Counted from the stretch's first letter, positions 1-5,788 are shown. The stretch: DNA of 6,651 nt from JBDHRG01 sp039807445 (GCA_039807445.1 JBDHRG010000201.1:1-6651); one strand, 5' to 3'. The notes: generated from the letters alone by a model not told the origin. Numbers and translations: made by a program.

Positions 1-760
1 GCGCCGCATCGCGGGCGAGCCGCTCGCGCATCGCCGCCTGCCAGCCGCGGTCGGCGAGTGCGGCACGCGCGACCCAGCGCGCCGGGCCGGCCAGCGTCCA
101 CGGCCCGAGCGCGTCTTCGAGCGCCGCGAGCAGCGCGGCCGGCGCGAACACGAAGCCCGCGCGCGCCCCGGCCAAGCCGAAGAACTTGCCGAGCGAGCGC
201 AGCACCATCAGCCCCGGCCGCACGCCGGCCGCCGCCAGCGACCTGTCCGCGCCGGCATCGGCGAAGGCTTCGTCGACCACCAGCCAGCCACCGCGCGCCG
301 CCAGCTTCGCGTGCCAGCCGAGTAGCGTCGCGTCGTCGAAGCGCTCGCCGGTCGGATTGTTCGGGTTCACCAGCACCAGCGCATCGAGCGCATCGAGCGC
401 CGCCGGGATCGCCGCCGCCGTGAGCGGCACCAGCGCGTGCCCGGCGCGGCGCCAGCCCTCGGCGTGCTCGGCGTAGCTCGGCGCGAGCACGCCGACCCGC
501 CCCGGTGTGCGCAGCCGCGGCAGCGCCTGGATCGCCGCCTGCGAGCCGGCGACCGGCAGGCAGGCGCTGCCGCCGTAGTAGGCGCAGGCCGCTTCGGCCA
601 GGCCGTCGTCGGCTTCCGGCAGGCGCCGCCAGACCTCGGCCGGGATCTCCGGCACCGGCCAGCCGCAGGGGTTGATGCCGGTCGACAGGTCGAGCCACGC
701 CTCGCGCGGAATGCCGAAGCGCCGCACCGCTGCGTTCAGCGCGCCACCGTGCGCGAGCAT
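1..760 (-). CDS. cobD: L-threonine-O-3-phosphate decarboxylase CobD (partial, C-terminus beyond left edge)
   Basis: This is a PLP-dependent fold-type I aminotransferase-like enzyme of the CobD family (called CobC in Pseudomonas nomenclature). It decarboxylates L-threonine O-3-phosphate to (R)-1-aminopropan-2-ol phosphate, the linker of the nucleotide loop. My reading of the minus strand gives about 253 residues with no stop before the edge; the family is usually about 330-360 residues, so roughly a quarter is missing. Visible motifs are the N-terminal HGG (4-6) and LDLSTGINP (23-31), NPNNPTG (132-138), VVDEAF with the aspartate expected to contact the pyridine nitrogen (D163), and RSLGKFFGLAGARAGF with the expected Schiff-base lysine K192. 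The ATG at 760-758 shares one base with the TGA of cbiB (TGATG), so the two genes are very probably translationally coupled. Confidence in the family is high. A histidinol-phosphate aminotransferase is the main alternative, but the context argues against it. Confidence 0.93.
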   Translation of the reverse strand, partial: MLAHGGALNAAVRRFGIPREAWLDLSTGINPCGWPVPEIPAEVWRRLPEADDGLAEAACAYYGGSACLPVAGSQAAIQALPRLRTPGRVGVLAPSYAEHAEGWRRAGHALVPLTAAAIPAALDALDALVLVNPNNPTGERFDDATLLGWHAKLAARGGWLVVDEAFADAGADRSLAAAGVRPGLMVLRSLGKFFGLAGARAGFVFAPAALLAALEDALGPWTLAGPARWVARAALADRGWQAAMRERLARDAA

Positions 761-1647
761 CAGGCGAGCCCCCCGAGCAGCAGCGCTACGGCCCACAGCC
801 AGGCACTGCGTTCGACCAGCGCCACGGCGCGGGCGATGTCGTCGGCGCGCGCCGCCCGCCCCTCGCCGAGCGGCGGCCGAGCCTGCCACTGGCCGAAGTA
901 GCACGCCGGTCCGCCGAGCGCGAGCCCGAGGCTGCCGGCGCCGGCCGCCATCACCGGGCCGGCGTTCGGGCTCTTCCAGCCCGGTGCCTGCACGCGCCAG
1001 CAGCGCAGCGCGCGCGAGGGTTCGCCGAGCAGCGCGTAGCTCGCTGCGGTCAGCCGCGCCGGGACGAAGTTCAGCACATCGTCGATGCGCGCCGCGGCCC
1101 AGCCGAAGCGGCGGTAGCGCGCGTTCCTGTAGCCCCACATCGCGTCGAGCGTGTTCGCCAGCCGGTACAGCACCACGCCCGGGGCGCCGGCCAGCGCGAA
1201 CCAGAACAGCGCGCCGAACACCGCGTCGCAGCCGTTCTCGAGCACCGACTCGACCGCCGCGCCGGCGACGCCGGCCTCGTCGAGCGCGCCGGTGTCGCGG
1301 CTGACGATCCAGCCGATCCGCGCGCGCGCGCGCGGCAGGTCCCCGGCCGCGAGCGCCGCGCGCACCGCCTCGGCGTGCTCGCCGAGGCTGCGCAGCCCGA
1401 GCGCGAGGTACAGCGCCGCGATGCCGACCAGCGCGCCGAACGCGCCTTCGAGCAAACCCGCCAGCGCCACCCACGGCAGCACCGCCAGCGCCCAGGCCAG
1501 CCCTCCGCGCGCGCGACCGTCGCCGTGGAGCGCGCGCTCGATCCGCTTCGCCCAGCGGCCGAAGCCGACCAGCGGGTGCAGGCGGGGCGGCTCGCCGAGC
1601 ATCCGGTCGAGCAGCAGGGCGGCGGTGATGGCGAGGCCGGGCGTCAT
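760..1647 (-). CDS. cbiB: Adenosylcobinamide-phosphate synthase CbiB
   Basis: CbiB is a membrane protein that attaches the aminopropanol phosphate made by CobD to adenosylcobyric acid, giving adenosylcobinamide phosphate (the gene is called cobD in Pseudomonas nomenclature). The product is 295 residues, slightly short for a family of about 310-320. Near the N-terminus is the family signature LDRMLGEPPRLHPLVGFGR. It is followed by a long hydrophobic block, SRDTGALDE, VESVLENGCDAVFGALFWF, ANTLDAMWGYRN, RIDDVLNFVPARLTA and SPNAGPVMAAGAGSLG, all typical of CbiB. The C-terminus is a further hydrophobic segment. I chose the ATG at 1647 because it starts MTPGLAITAALLLDR, in register with the family. 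The frame stays open to 1740, but that extension is arginine- and cysteine-rich and lies in the divergent promoter region. The ribosome binding site is weak. It is first in a two-gene unit with cobD and divergent from cobQ. Confidence 0.95.
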   Translation of the reverse strand: MTPGLAITAALLLDRMLGEPPRLHPLVGFGRWAKRIERALHGDGRARGGLAWALAVLPWVALAGLLEGAFGALVGIAALYLALGLRSLGEHAEAVRAALAAGDLPRARARIGWIVSRDTGALDEAGVAGAAVESVLENGCDAVFGALFWFALAGAPGVVLYRLANTLDAMWGYRNARYRRFGWAAARIDDVLNFVPARLTAASYALLGEPSRALRCWRVQAPGWKSPNAGPVMAAGAGSLGLALGGPACYFGQWQARPPLGEGRAARADDIARAVALVERSAWLWAVALLLGGLA

Positions 1648-1677
1648 CGGCAGGTCCGTGGGCGATGAAGTGCGGCG

Positions 1678-1708
1678 AGTGTACCGGAAGCGCGCGCCCC
1701 CCCTACAA
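1678..1708 (-). promoter_or_regulatory. Candidate promoter for cbiB-cobD
   Basis: On the minus strand TTGTAG (1708-1703) is followed after 19 bases by TACACT (1683-1678). This would put a start site near 1671, about 25 bases ahead of the cbiB ATG. The spacing is long and the boxes are imperfect, so this is tentative. The spacer is dominated by a G run and GC alternation. Confidence 0.3.
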
Positions 1709-1709
1709 T
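1704..1709 (+). promoter_or_regulatory. Candidate -10 box for cobQ
   Basis: TACAAT matches the sigma-70 -10 consensus at five of six bases and stands out because it is bracketed by seven C on the left and six C on the right. It would give a leader of about 40 bases before the cobQ ATG. No good -35 lies 16-18 bases upstream, so it may need an activator. The same bases overlap the candidate minus-strand -35 of cbiB. Confidence 0.4.
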
Positions 1710-1754
1710 CCCCCCGCACGCAGCATTCAGACCTTCCCACCTCGGACCCGATCG

Positions 1755-3208
1755 ATGCCGACCCTCATGATCCAGGGCACCACCTCGGATGCCGGCAAGA
1801 GCACCCTGGTCGCCGGCCTGTGCCGGCTGCTCGCGCGCGAAGGCCGGCGCGTCGTGCCGTTCAAGCCGCAGAACATGGCGCTGAACAGCGCCGTCACCGT
1901 CGACGGCGGCGAGATCGGCCGCGCGCAGGCGGTGCAGGCGCAGGCGGCCTTCCTCGAGCCGCACACCGACATGAACCCGGTGCTGCTGAAGCCCAACACC
2001 GATGTCGGCGCGCAAGTCATCGTCCACGGCCGCGCCGTCGCCAACCTCGACGCCCGCGCCTACCACGACTACAAGGCGGTCGCGATGCGCGCGGTGCTCG
2101 AGTCGTACCGGCGGCTCGAGTCCGCCTACGACTGGGTCCTGGTCGAGGGCGCCGGCAGCCCGGCCGAGATCAACCTGCGCGAGCGCGACATCGCCAACAT
2201 GGGCTTCGCCGAAGCGGTCGACTGCCCGGTGTGGCTGGTCGCCGACATCGACCGCGGCGGCGTGTTCGCGCACCTGGTCGGCACGCTCGAGCTGCTGTCG
2301 CCGAGCGAGCGGGCGCGCGTCGCGGGTTTCGTGGTCAACCGCTTCCGCGGCGACATCGGCTTGCTGCAGCCGGGGCTGGACTGGCTCGAACAGCGCACGT
2401 GCAAGCCGGTGCTCGGCGTGCTGCCCTATCTGCACGGGCTGCACATCGAAGCCGAGGACGCGCTCGCCCGCGAGGCCCCGGCCAAGCGCGGCACGCAGCT
2501 GCGCGTGATCGTGCCGGTGTTGCCGCGGATCAGCAACCACACCGACCTCGACCCGCTGCGCCTGCACCCGCAGGTCGATTTCCGCTGGGTCGGCCCCGGC
2601 GACGCCATCCCCCCGGCGGACCTGATCGTGCTACCGGGGTCGAAGAGCGTGCGCGCCGACCTGGCCGCGCTGCGCGCGCGCGGCTGGGACGCGGCGATCC
2701 GCCGCCACCTGCGCTACGGCGGCAAGCTGATCGGCATCTGCGGCGGCTTCCAGATGCTGGGCACGGTGCTGCACGACCCGCACGGCTTCGAGGGGCCGGC
2801 CGGCAGCAGCCCTGCTTTGGCCTGCTCGACTTCGTCACCGTGCTCGAGCCCGAAAAGCGCCTGGCGCGCGTGCGCGGTCGCCTGACGCTCGACGGCGCCG
2901 AAGTCGAAGGCTACGAGATCCACATGGGCGTCAGCCGCGGTTCGGCGCTCGCCCGCCCCGCCGTCGAGCTCGACGGCGGGCACGACGGCGCGCGCTCGGA
3001 CGACGGCCAGCTCCTCGGCAGCTATCTGCACGGTCTGTTCGATCGGCCTTCGGCGCGCGATGCGCTGCTGCGCTGGGCGGGGCTGGAGGGGCAGGACGCG
3101 GCCCCGGACTACCGCGCGCTGCGCGAGGCGCAGCTCGACCGCCTGGCGGATGCGCTGCGGACGCAGCTCGCGCCGCAGGCGCTGCGCGACTGGTTCGGGC
3201 TGGCATGA
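1755..3208 (+). CDS. cobQ: Cobyric acid synthase CobQ/CbiP, disrupted by an apparent one-base deletion near 2811-2818
   Basis: CobQ (CbiP) is a glutamine-dependent amidotransferase that amidates carboxylates b, d, e and g of adenosylcobyrinic acid a,c-diamide, using ATP, to give adenosylcobyric acid. The N-terminal synthetase domain starts MPTLMIQGTTSDAGKS (P-loop 8-16). It continues with PFKPQNMALNS, MNPVLLKP, VEGAGSPAEINL, NMGFAEAVDCPVWLVADIDRGG and NRFRGD. The class I glutaminase domain shows GICGGFQMLG with nucleophile C329. After codon 352 (position 2810) the frame degenerates and stops at 2883-2885, giving a 376-residue product without the catalytic His. In the -1 frame the family sequence resumes as GLLDFVTVLEPEKRL, then YEIHMG, and GSYLHGLF with the expected catalytic His, ending at TGA 3206-3208. 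With one base restored the protein is about 484 residues, normal for the family. Another in-frame ATG lies at 1767, but 1755 fits the family better. There is no strong Shine-Dalgarno sequence. Confidence 0.93.
2805..2821 (+). other. Frameshift site inside cobQ
   Basis: The reading frame moves by -1 here. Eight bases (2811-2818, cctgcttt) lie where homologues have three codons between the SS of GPAGSS and the G of GLLDF. Adding a single G after cctg would give SSPGFGLLDF, very close to the family pattern GPAGSSxGLGLLD. Adding a C would give SSPCFGLLDF. No slippery heptamer of the X XXY YYZ type is present, so a mutation or a sequencing/assembly error is more likely than programmed frameshifting. 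Confidence 0.85.
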
Positions 3209-3215
3209 CGCGGAT

Positions 3216-3256
3216 GCTCCGGGGGCGGCGCCGCAACGGCGGCTGCCCCCGGGAGC
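3216..3256. terminator. Strong hairpin between convergent cobQ and the transglycosylase gene
   Basis: An outer stem pairs gctcc-gggggc with gcccccgggagc (one bulged base), and an inner stem pairs cgccg with cggcg around a caa loop. It lies 7 bases after the cobQ stop and 18 bases from the stop of the convergent gene, so it could end transcripts from both sides. Neither side has a T run, so it is not a canonical intrinsic terminator. Confidence 0.55.
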
Positions 3257-3274
3257 CGATGTGCGTTGCAGCGC

Positions 3275-3898
3275 TTACGTGACGCCCTGCATCGCACGGT
3301 AGAGCGACATCACCTTGCGGGCATACGCCGACTTGCGCGGGCTGCTGCCGTTGTAGCGCGCCAGGGCCCGGTTCAGGTCGCCGTCGCTGGCCTCGAGGTA
3401 GTCGACCAGGATCTGTGTCCCGGTCTTGATGTTGTGCTCGGGCTCGAACAAGGCATGGACTCCGCCGATCGCCCTGATCGCCTCCGGGTGCGCCCGGGGC
3501 AGGATCTGCATCAGGCCGCGCGCGCCCTTGGGGCTGACCGCATCGTGCCTGAAGGTCGACTCGACGGCGATCACCGCGAGCAAGAGCTCCGGATTGATGC
3601 CGTTGCGCGTGCCGTGTTCGACGGCCGTGCTGACGATGGAGAAGGCCCTGGCCTCCTCGACGGCGAAATTCTCTTCGATGTAGTCGGTCAGCTTCTGGAT
3701 GCGGGTGCCGTACAGGCGGTCCGCCTCATCGAGCTGCTGGCTCCAGGCCTCGAACTTCAAGGCGGCGTTGGCTTCGTCTTCTTCGGCCCTGGCAGCCAGC
3801 TGCGGCAGTGCGAAGGCCAGAAGGATGGCGGTTGATGACACCCGGATCGCAGCCATCAGGCTGGCCCGGGCCCTGTCGAGGAACGTGTGCATGCGCAT
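3275..3898 (-). CDS. Secreted lytic transglycosylase, SLT domain
   Basis: The 207-residue product has a probable Sec signal peptide. It has basic residues near the start, a hydrophobic stretch (about 22-34), and an ARA motif ending at residue 38 followed by acidic EEDEANA. After a helical linker (about 42-95), residues 100-200 form a Slt70-like lysozyme-fold domain that cleaves peptidoglycan glycan strands in the periplasm. ESTF contains the expected catalytic glutamate E113. SPKGARGLMQILP, PEHNIKTGTQIL, and LNRALARYNGS followed by YARKV complete the family signature. The start at 3898 is supported by AAGGAG ten bases upstream. The gene ends in TAA. It has no known role in B12 synthesis and separates two cob units. 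Its codons look less extremely GC-biased than those of the cob genes, which suggests a separate origin. It could be a housekeeping, VirB1-like or phage-derived enzyme; the sequence does not decide. Confidence 0.92.
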   Translation of the reverse strand: MRMHTFLDRARASLMAAIRVSSTAILLAFALPQLAARAEEDEANAALKFEAWSQQLDEADRLYGTRIQKLTDYIEENFAVEEARAFSIVSTAVEHGTRNGINPELLLAVIAVESTFRHDAVSPKGARGLMQILPRAHPEAIRAIGGVHALFEPEHNIKTGTQILVDYLEASDGDLNRALARYNGSSPRKSAYARKVMSLYRAMQGVT

Positions 3899-3908
3899 CG
3901 CTATCGTG

Positions 3909-3914
3909 CTCCTT
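3909..3914 (-). promoter_or_regulatory. Ribosome binding site of the transglycosylase gene
   Basis: AAGGAG on the minus strand lies ten bases before the ATG at 3898. A second in-frame ATG at 3892 would be 16 bases away, so this site decides for the longer start. Confidence 0.75.
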
Positions 3915-4082
3915 GATCTTCTCTGACCAGTGCGAGTGGGTTTGCTTGACGACCCGGGCGTGGGTGTCGGCAGCGCTCGTGGCGCCCGTGCCGACGGCGC
4001 GGCAGGTCGCTGGCCGGCATCTGCTCCAGCCCTTCTGGGGCTTTGGAATCAGGGCCTTGCCAGCAACTTCTCGGCTGTATCG

Positions 4083-4100
4083 ATAGGCGGCGCCTCCTAT
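4083..4100. repeat. 18-bp near-perfect palindrome
   Basis: ATAGGCGGCGCCTCCTAT reads the same on both strands except for one mismatched pair, and has GGCGCC at its centre. It lies just beyond the end of the minus-strand terminator and about 185 bases upstream of the transglycosylase start. It could be a dimeric-regulator operator or a short hairpin; no regulator is identifiable. Confidence 0.45.
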
Positions 4101-4110
4101 TGCATTGCAC

Positions 4111-4143
4111 AAAAACGGGCGCAGGGTATGTGCCTGCGCCCGT
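4111..4143 (-). terminator. Rho-independent terminator, minus strand
   Basis: A perfect 11-bp stem, acgggcgcagg (4115-4125) against cctgcgcccgt (4133-4143), closes a 7-base loop. On the minus strand it is followed directly by a run of five T (the first inside the stem). The plus-strand side has no T run, so it works in the minus direction only. It lies over 310 bases past the cobS stop and 210 bases before the next gene start, so it may belong to a separate small transcript. Confidence 0.85.
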
Positions 4144-4225
4144 GCCGGACAAGCTTTGTGGTCGATTTGATACAAAGTTTTGACACTCTTGCGCCCAATC
4201 CGTCAAAAAACCGACGTTTTGCCAA
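4111..4225 (-). ncRNA. Candidate small RNA with three consecutive stem-loops
   Basis: A transcript starting near 4225 would fold into three successive hairpins. The first pairs TTTTGAC (4208-4202) with GTCAAAA (4184-4178) across 17 bases. The second pairs CTTTGT (4177-4172) with ACAAAG (4159-4154) across 12 bases and starts on the very next base. The third is the 11-bp terminator at 4143-4115. A sigma-70-like promoter lies at the right distance upstream and there is no reading frame, so a free-standing sRNA of about 115 nt fits well. It matches no RNA family I recognise. It could instead be a terminated leader of the transglycosylase gene or an extended 3' end of the cob transcript. Confidence 0.5.
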
Positions 4226-4231
4226 AAACGG

Positions 4232-4260
4232 CTTACAAGCGTTTGATCGGCAAATGTAAA
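4232..4260 (-). promoter_or_regulatory. Candidate sigma-70 promoter of the small RNA
   Basis: On the minus strand TTTACA (4260-4255, five of six consensus bases) is followed after exactly 17 bases by TGTAAG (4237-4232, four of six). It sits in the AT-rich patch and predicts a start near 4225, just ahead of the first stem-loop. Confidence 0.45.
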
Positions 4261-4337
4261 ATTTTCCGACAGACAGCCGCTTCGGATGACCCACAGGGCT
4301 GGAGAGAGCGATCGAACGTCGACAAAAGCGCACTTCA

Positions 4338-4369
4338 GCCCGCAATGGCGACGAACGCGCCACACGGGC
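4338..4369 (-). terminator. Possible hairpin in the cobS 3' region
   Basis: gcccg (4338-4342) pairs with cgggc (4365-4369) and, inside it, tggcg (4346-4350) pairs with cgcca (4358-4362), leaving a 7-base loop. On the minus strand a TTTT follows only after about ten bases. This is a weak candidate for ending the cobT-cobC-cobS transcript, about 90 bases after the cobS stop. Confidence 0.3.
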
Positions 4370-4458
4370 CAGGCGGATCACGCAAGGCGCTGTCTCACCA
4401 GAGTTTCAAGAAGATGTCGCCGCAATGGGGCGCCGGCGGCAACCCGATCGAAGCCGCG

Positions 4459-5181
4459 TCAGCCCAGCGCGCAGCCGAGCAGCCAGGCGGCCTCGGTCAG
4501 CTCGACCGCGGCACCGAGCGTGTCGCCGGTGGTGCCGCCGAGCCGGGTGCGCAGCGTGCGGCACAGCCAGGCGAGCACCAGCAGCGCCGCGGCCAGCGCC
4601 AGCAGCGCGTCGACGAACGCGGCCAGCACCAGCACCGCCGCAGCCACGCCCCAGGCGGCGCGGCGCGGCAAGTGCTCGGCGAGCGGCGAACCGAGCCCCT
4701 GGGGGCGAACGTAGGGCAGGCGCAGCAGCACCAGCAGGATTGCCGCGCGGCCGAACGCGGGCGCGACGAGCAGCGGCAGCCGGTGTTCCGCTTCGAGCAG
4801 CGCGGCGAGCGCGGCGAACTTGGCGATCAGCACCAGCACGACCACCATCACCGCGATCGGCCCGGCGCGCGGGTCTTTCATGATGGCCAGCGCCCGCTCG
4901 CGGTCGTGCCCGCCGGCCCAGGCATCGGCGGCATCGGCCAGCCCGTCGAGGTGCAGTCCGCCGCTCGCGAGCGCCCACCACGCCAGCAGCGTCGCCGCCA
5001 GCGGCAGCACCGGCGCCGTCGGCAAAGCCGCCGCCAACGCCCACATCGCGCCGCCGATCACCAGCCCGGCCAGCGGGTACGCCAGCGCGGCGCGGCCCAG
5101 CTCGAGCGGCGTCGGCGCGGGGCCTGCCGGCATCGGCAGGCGGGTCAGGAACTGCAGCGCGAGCAGGAAAGCGCGGCTCAC
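4459..5181 (-). CDS. cobS: Adenosylcobinamide-GDP ribazoletransferase CobS (cobalamin synthase)
   Basis: CobS is an integral membrane enzyme that joins adenosylcobinamide-GDP to alpha-ribazole or its phosphate, releasing GMP and forming the lower ligand of cobalamin (or its 5'-phosphate). The product is 240 residues, close to the usual 245-250. It begins with the typical LLALQFLTRLP. The Mg-binding signature GGLHLDGLADAADAWAGG (74-91) carries the conserved acidic residues, and MKDPRAGPIAV follows. Near the C-terminus is RTRLGGTTGDTLGAAVELTEA. Several alanine- and leucine-rich membrane segments are evident (about 36-53, 58-73, 107-125 and the C-terminal third). I chose GTG at 5181: it gives MSRAFLLALQFLTRLP, overlaps the cobC stop as GTGA, and no ATG fits before residue 17. 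The frame stays open far upstream, but only as a shadow of cobC. It is the last gene of the cobT-cobC-cobS unit. Confidence 0.95.
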   Translation of the reverse strand: MSRAFLLALQFLTRLPMPAGPAPTPLELGRAALAYPLAGLVIGGAMWALAAALPTAPVLPLAATLLAWWALASGGLHLDGLADAADAWAGGHDRERALAIMKDPRAGPIAVMVVVLVLIAKFAALAALLEAEHRLPLLVAPAFGRAAILLVLLRLPYVRPQGLGSPLAEHLPRRAAWGVAAAVLVLAAFVDALLALAAALLVLAWLCRTLRTRLGGTTGDTLGAAVELTEAAWLLGCALG

Positions 5182-5187
5182 CCCCCC
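5178..5187 (-). other. cobC/cobS GTGA overlap behind a run of seven G
   Basis: The end of cobC reads CTG GGG GGG TGA, and the last G of the run begins the GTG of cobS. The G run may serve as a purine-rich site for re-initiation. It is also a perfect G GGG GGG heptamer in the cobC frame. A -1 slip there would bypass the cobC stop and read on in the cobS frame. Confidence 0.6.
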
Positions 5188-5783
5188 AGCCGTCCGCAAT
5201 GGAAGCGCAGCACCGGCGCCGCATCGGGGTAGACGCGCACGCGGCTCAGCGCGGCGTAGGGCACGTCGAAGCGCCAGATGCGCTCGAGCGGCATGTCGAG
5301 CACATGGCGCAACAGCGTACGGATCACGCCGCCGTGGCACACCACCAGCAGGTGGCGCCCGCTGTAGCGCTCGATCACGCCGCGCCAGGCCGCCTCGACG
5401 CGCGCGGCGAAGGCATCCAGCGGTTCGGCGCCGGCCGGGCGCGCGCCGATCGGGTCGGCCCAGTAGCGCGCCAGCGCCCCGGGCTCGCGTGCCTCGATCG
5501 CCTCTGCGGTCAAGCCTTCCCATTCGCCGAAGCCGATCTCGCGCAGCCCGGGTTCGATCTCGAGCGGCAAGCCGTGGCGCTCGGCGAGCTCGGCCGCGAA
5601 ACCGCGGCAGCGCGCCAGCGGCGACGACACGATCCGGTCCCAGGGACGGTGATCGGCGACCGCAGCGCGCATCTGCGCCCAGCCGGTGTCGCTGAGCGGG
5701 TCGTCGAGCGAGCCGCGGAAACGGTGGCCGCCGCGCGGCTCGCCGTGGCGCATCAGATCGAGCGTGGTCGGATGCGGATTCAT
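5178..5783 (-). CDS. cobC: Alpha-ribazole phosphatase / adenosylcobalamin-5'-phosphate phosphatase CobC
   Basis: This cytosolic member of the histidine phosphatase (phosphoglycerate mutase-like) superfamily removes the 5'-phosphate from alpha-ribazole phosphate or from adenosylcobalamin phosphate. The product is 201 residues, normal for the family. LMRHGEP contains the phospho-accepting His (H13) after the invariant Arg. RFRGSLDDPLSDTGWAQ, IVSSPLARC, IGFGEWEGL (active-site acidic region) and VVCHGGVIR (second catalytic His) follow in the expected order. The ATG at 5783 is supported by GGGGAG five bases upstream. The frame is open further up to 5864, but that extension overlaps cobT and is not family-like. 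It lies 25 bases after cobT and overlaps cobS by 4 bases. RHG phosphatases are hard to tell apart by sequence alone; the position between cobT and cobS makes CobC the best call. Confidence 0.92.
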   Translation of the reverse strand: MNPHPTTLDLMRHGEPRGGHRFRGSLDDPLSDTGWAQMRAAVADHRPWDRIVSSPLARCRGFAAELAERHGLPLEIEPGLREIGFGEWEGLTAEAIEAREPGALARYWADPIGARPAGAEPLDAFAARVEAAWRGVIERYSGRHLLVVCHGGVIRTLLRHVLDMPLERIWRFDVPYAALSRVRVYPDAAPVLRFHCGRLGG

Positions 5784-5788
5784 GCAGG

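Larger units (their letters stand above)
3899..4458. other. Gene-free region between the transglycosylase gene and cobS
   Basis: This stretch of about 560 bases holds no reading frame I can support. Open frames exist on both strands, but they lack family motifs, ribosome binding sites and consistent codon bias. Positions about 4100-4280 are strikingly AT-richer than the rest of the window and contain T and A runs, inverted repeats, a terminator and promoter-like boxes. A 5-bp hairpin (agccc/gggct, 4028-4042) lies in the untranslated stretch upstream of the transglycosylase gene. Positions 4290-4458 return to high GC and would be the 3' untranslated region of the cobS transcript. Confidence 0.7.

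Noticed and set aside
884..892. GCCACTG word resembling the B12-box of cobalamin riboswitches
   Set aside because: It lies inside the cbiB coding sequence and has none of the surrounding conserved riboswitch elements; no cobalamin riboswitch is visible in the window.
2805..2821. Programmed -1 frameshifting as the explanation of the cobQ frame change
   Set aside because: No X XXY YYZ heptamer is present in the switch region and eight rather than nine bases fit the family alignment, which points to a lost base.
1151..3208. A 685-codon plus-strand open frame across cbiB and cobQ
   Set aside because: Its first part is antisense to cbiB and out of frame with cobQ, rich in Arg, Ala and Pro as expected of GC-rich shadow frames. 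Only the last part after 2819 is real, as the shifted end of cobQ.
3920..4110. Cyclic-di-GMP (GEMM) riboswitch ahead of the transglycosylase gene
   Set aside because: A few words such as AAAGCC appear, but the conserved paired regions and tetraloop receptor could not be found in order.
3726..4175. A 149-codon minus-strand frame upstream of and overlapping the transglycosylase gene
   Set aside because: It overlaps the signal-peptide region in another frame, crosses the terminator and has no protein-like pattern; the real gene has its own good ribosome site.
4219..4247. Plus-strand promoter TTGCCA-N17-TTTGAT
   Set aside because: The boxes are acceptable, but no plus-strand gene follows; it points into the cobS antisense strand, so it is likely chance in AT-rich DNA.
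3930..4259. A 109-codon plus-strand frame in the intergenic region
   Set aside because: No ribosome binding site and no recognisable motif, and it runs through the terminator hairpin and AT-rich repeats.
4180..5232. A 350-codon plus-strand open frame opposite cobS
   Set aside because: Low-complexity Gln/Arg/Ala-rich translation with no motif; the minus strand has clear CobS signatures over the same bases.
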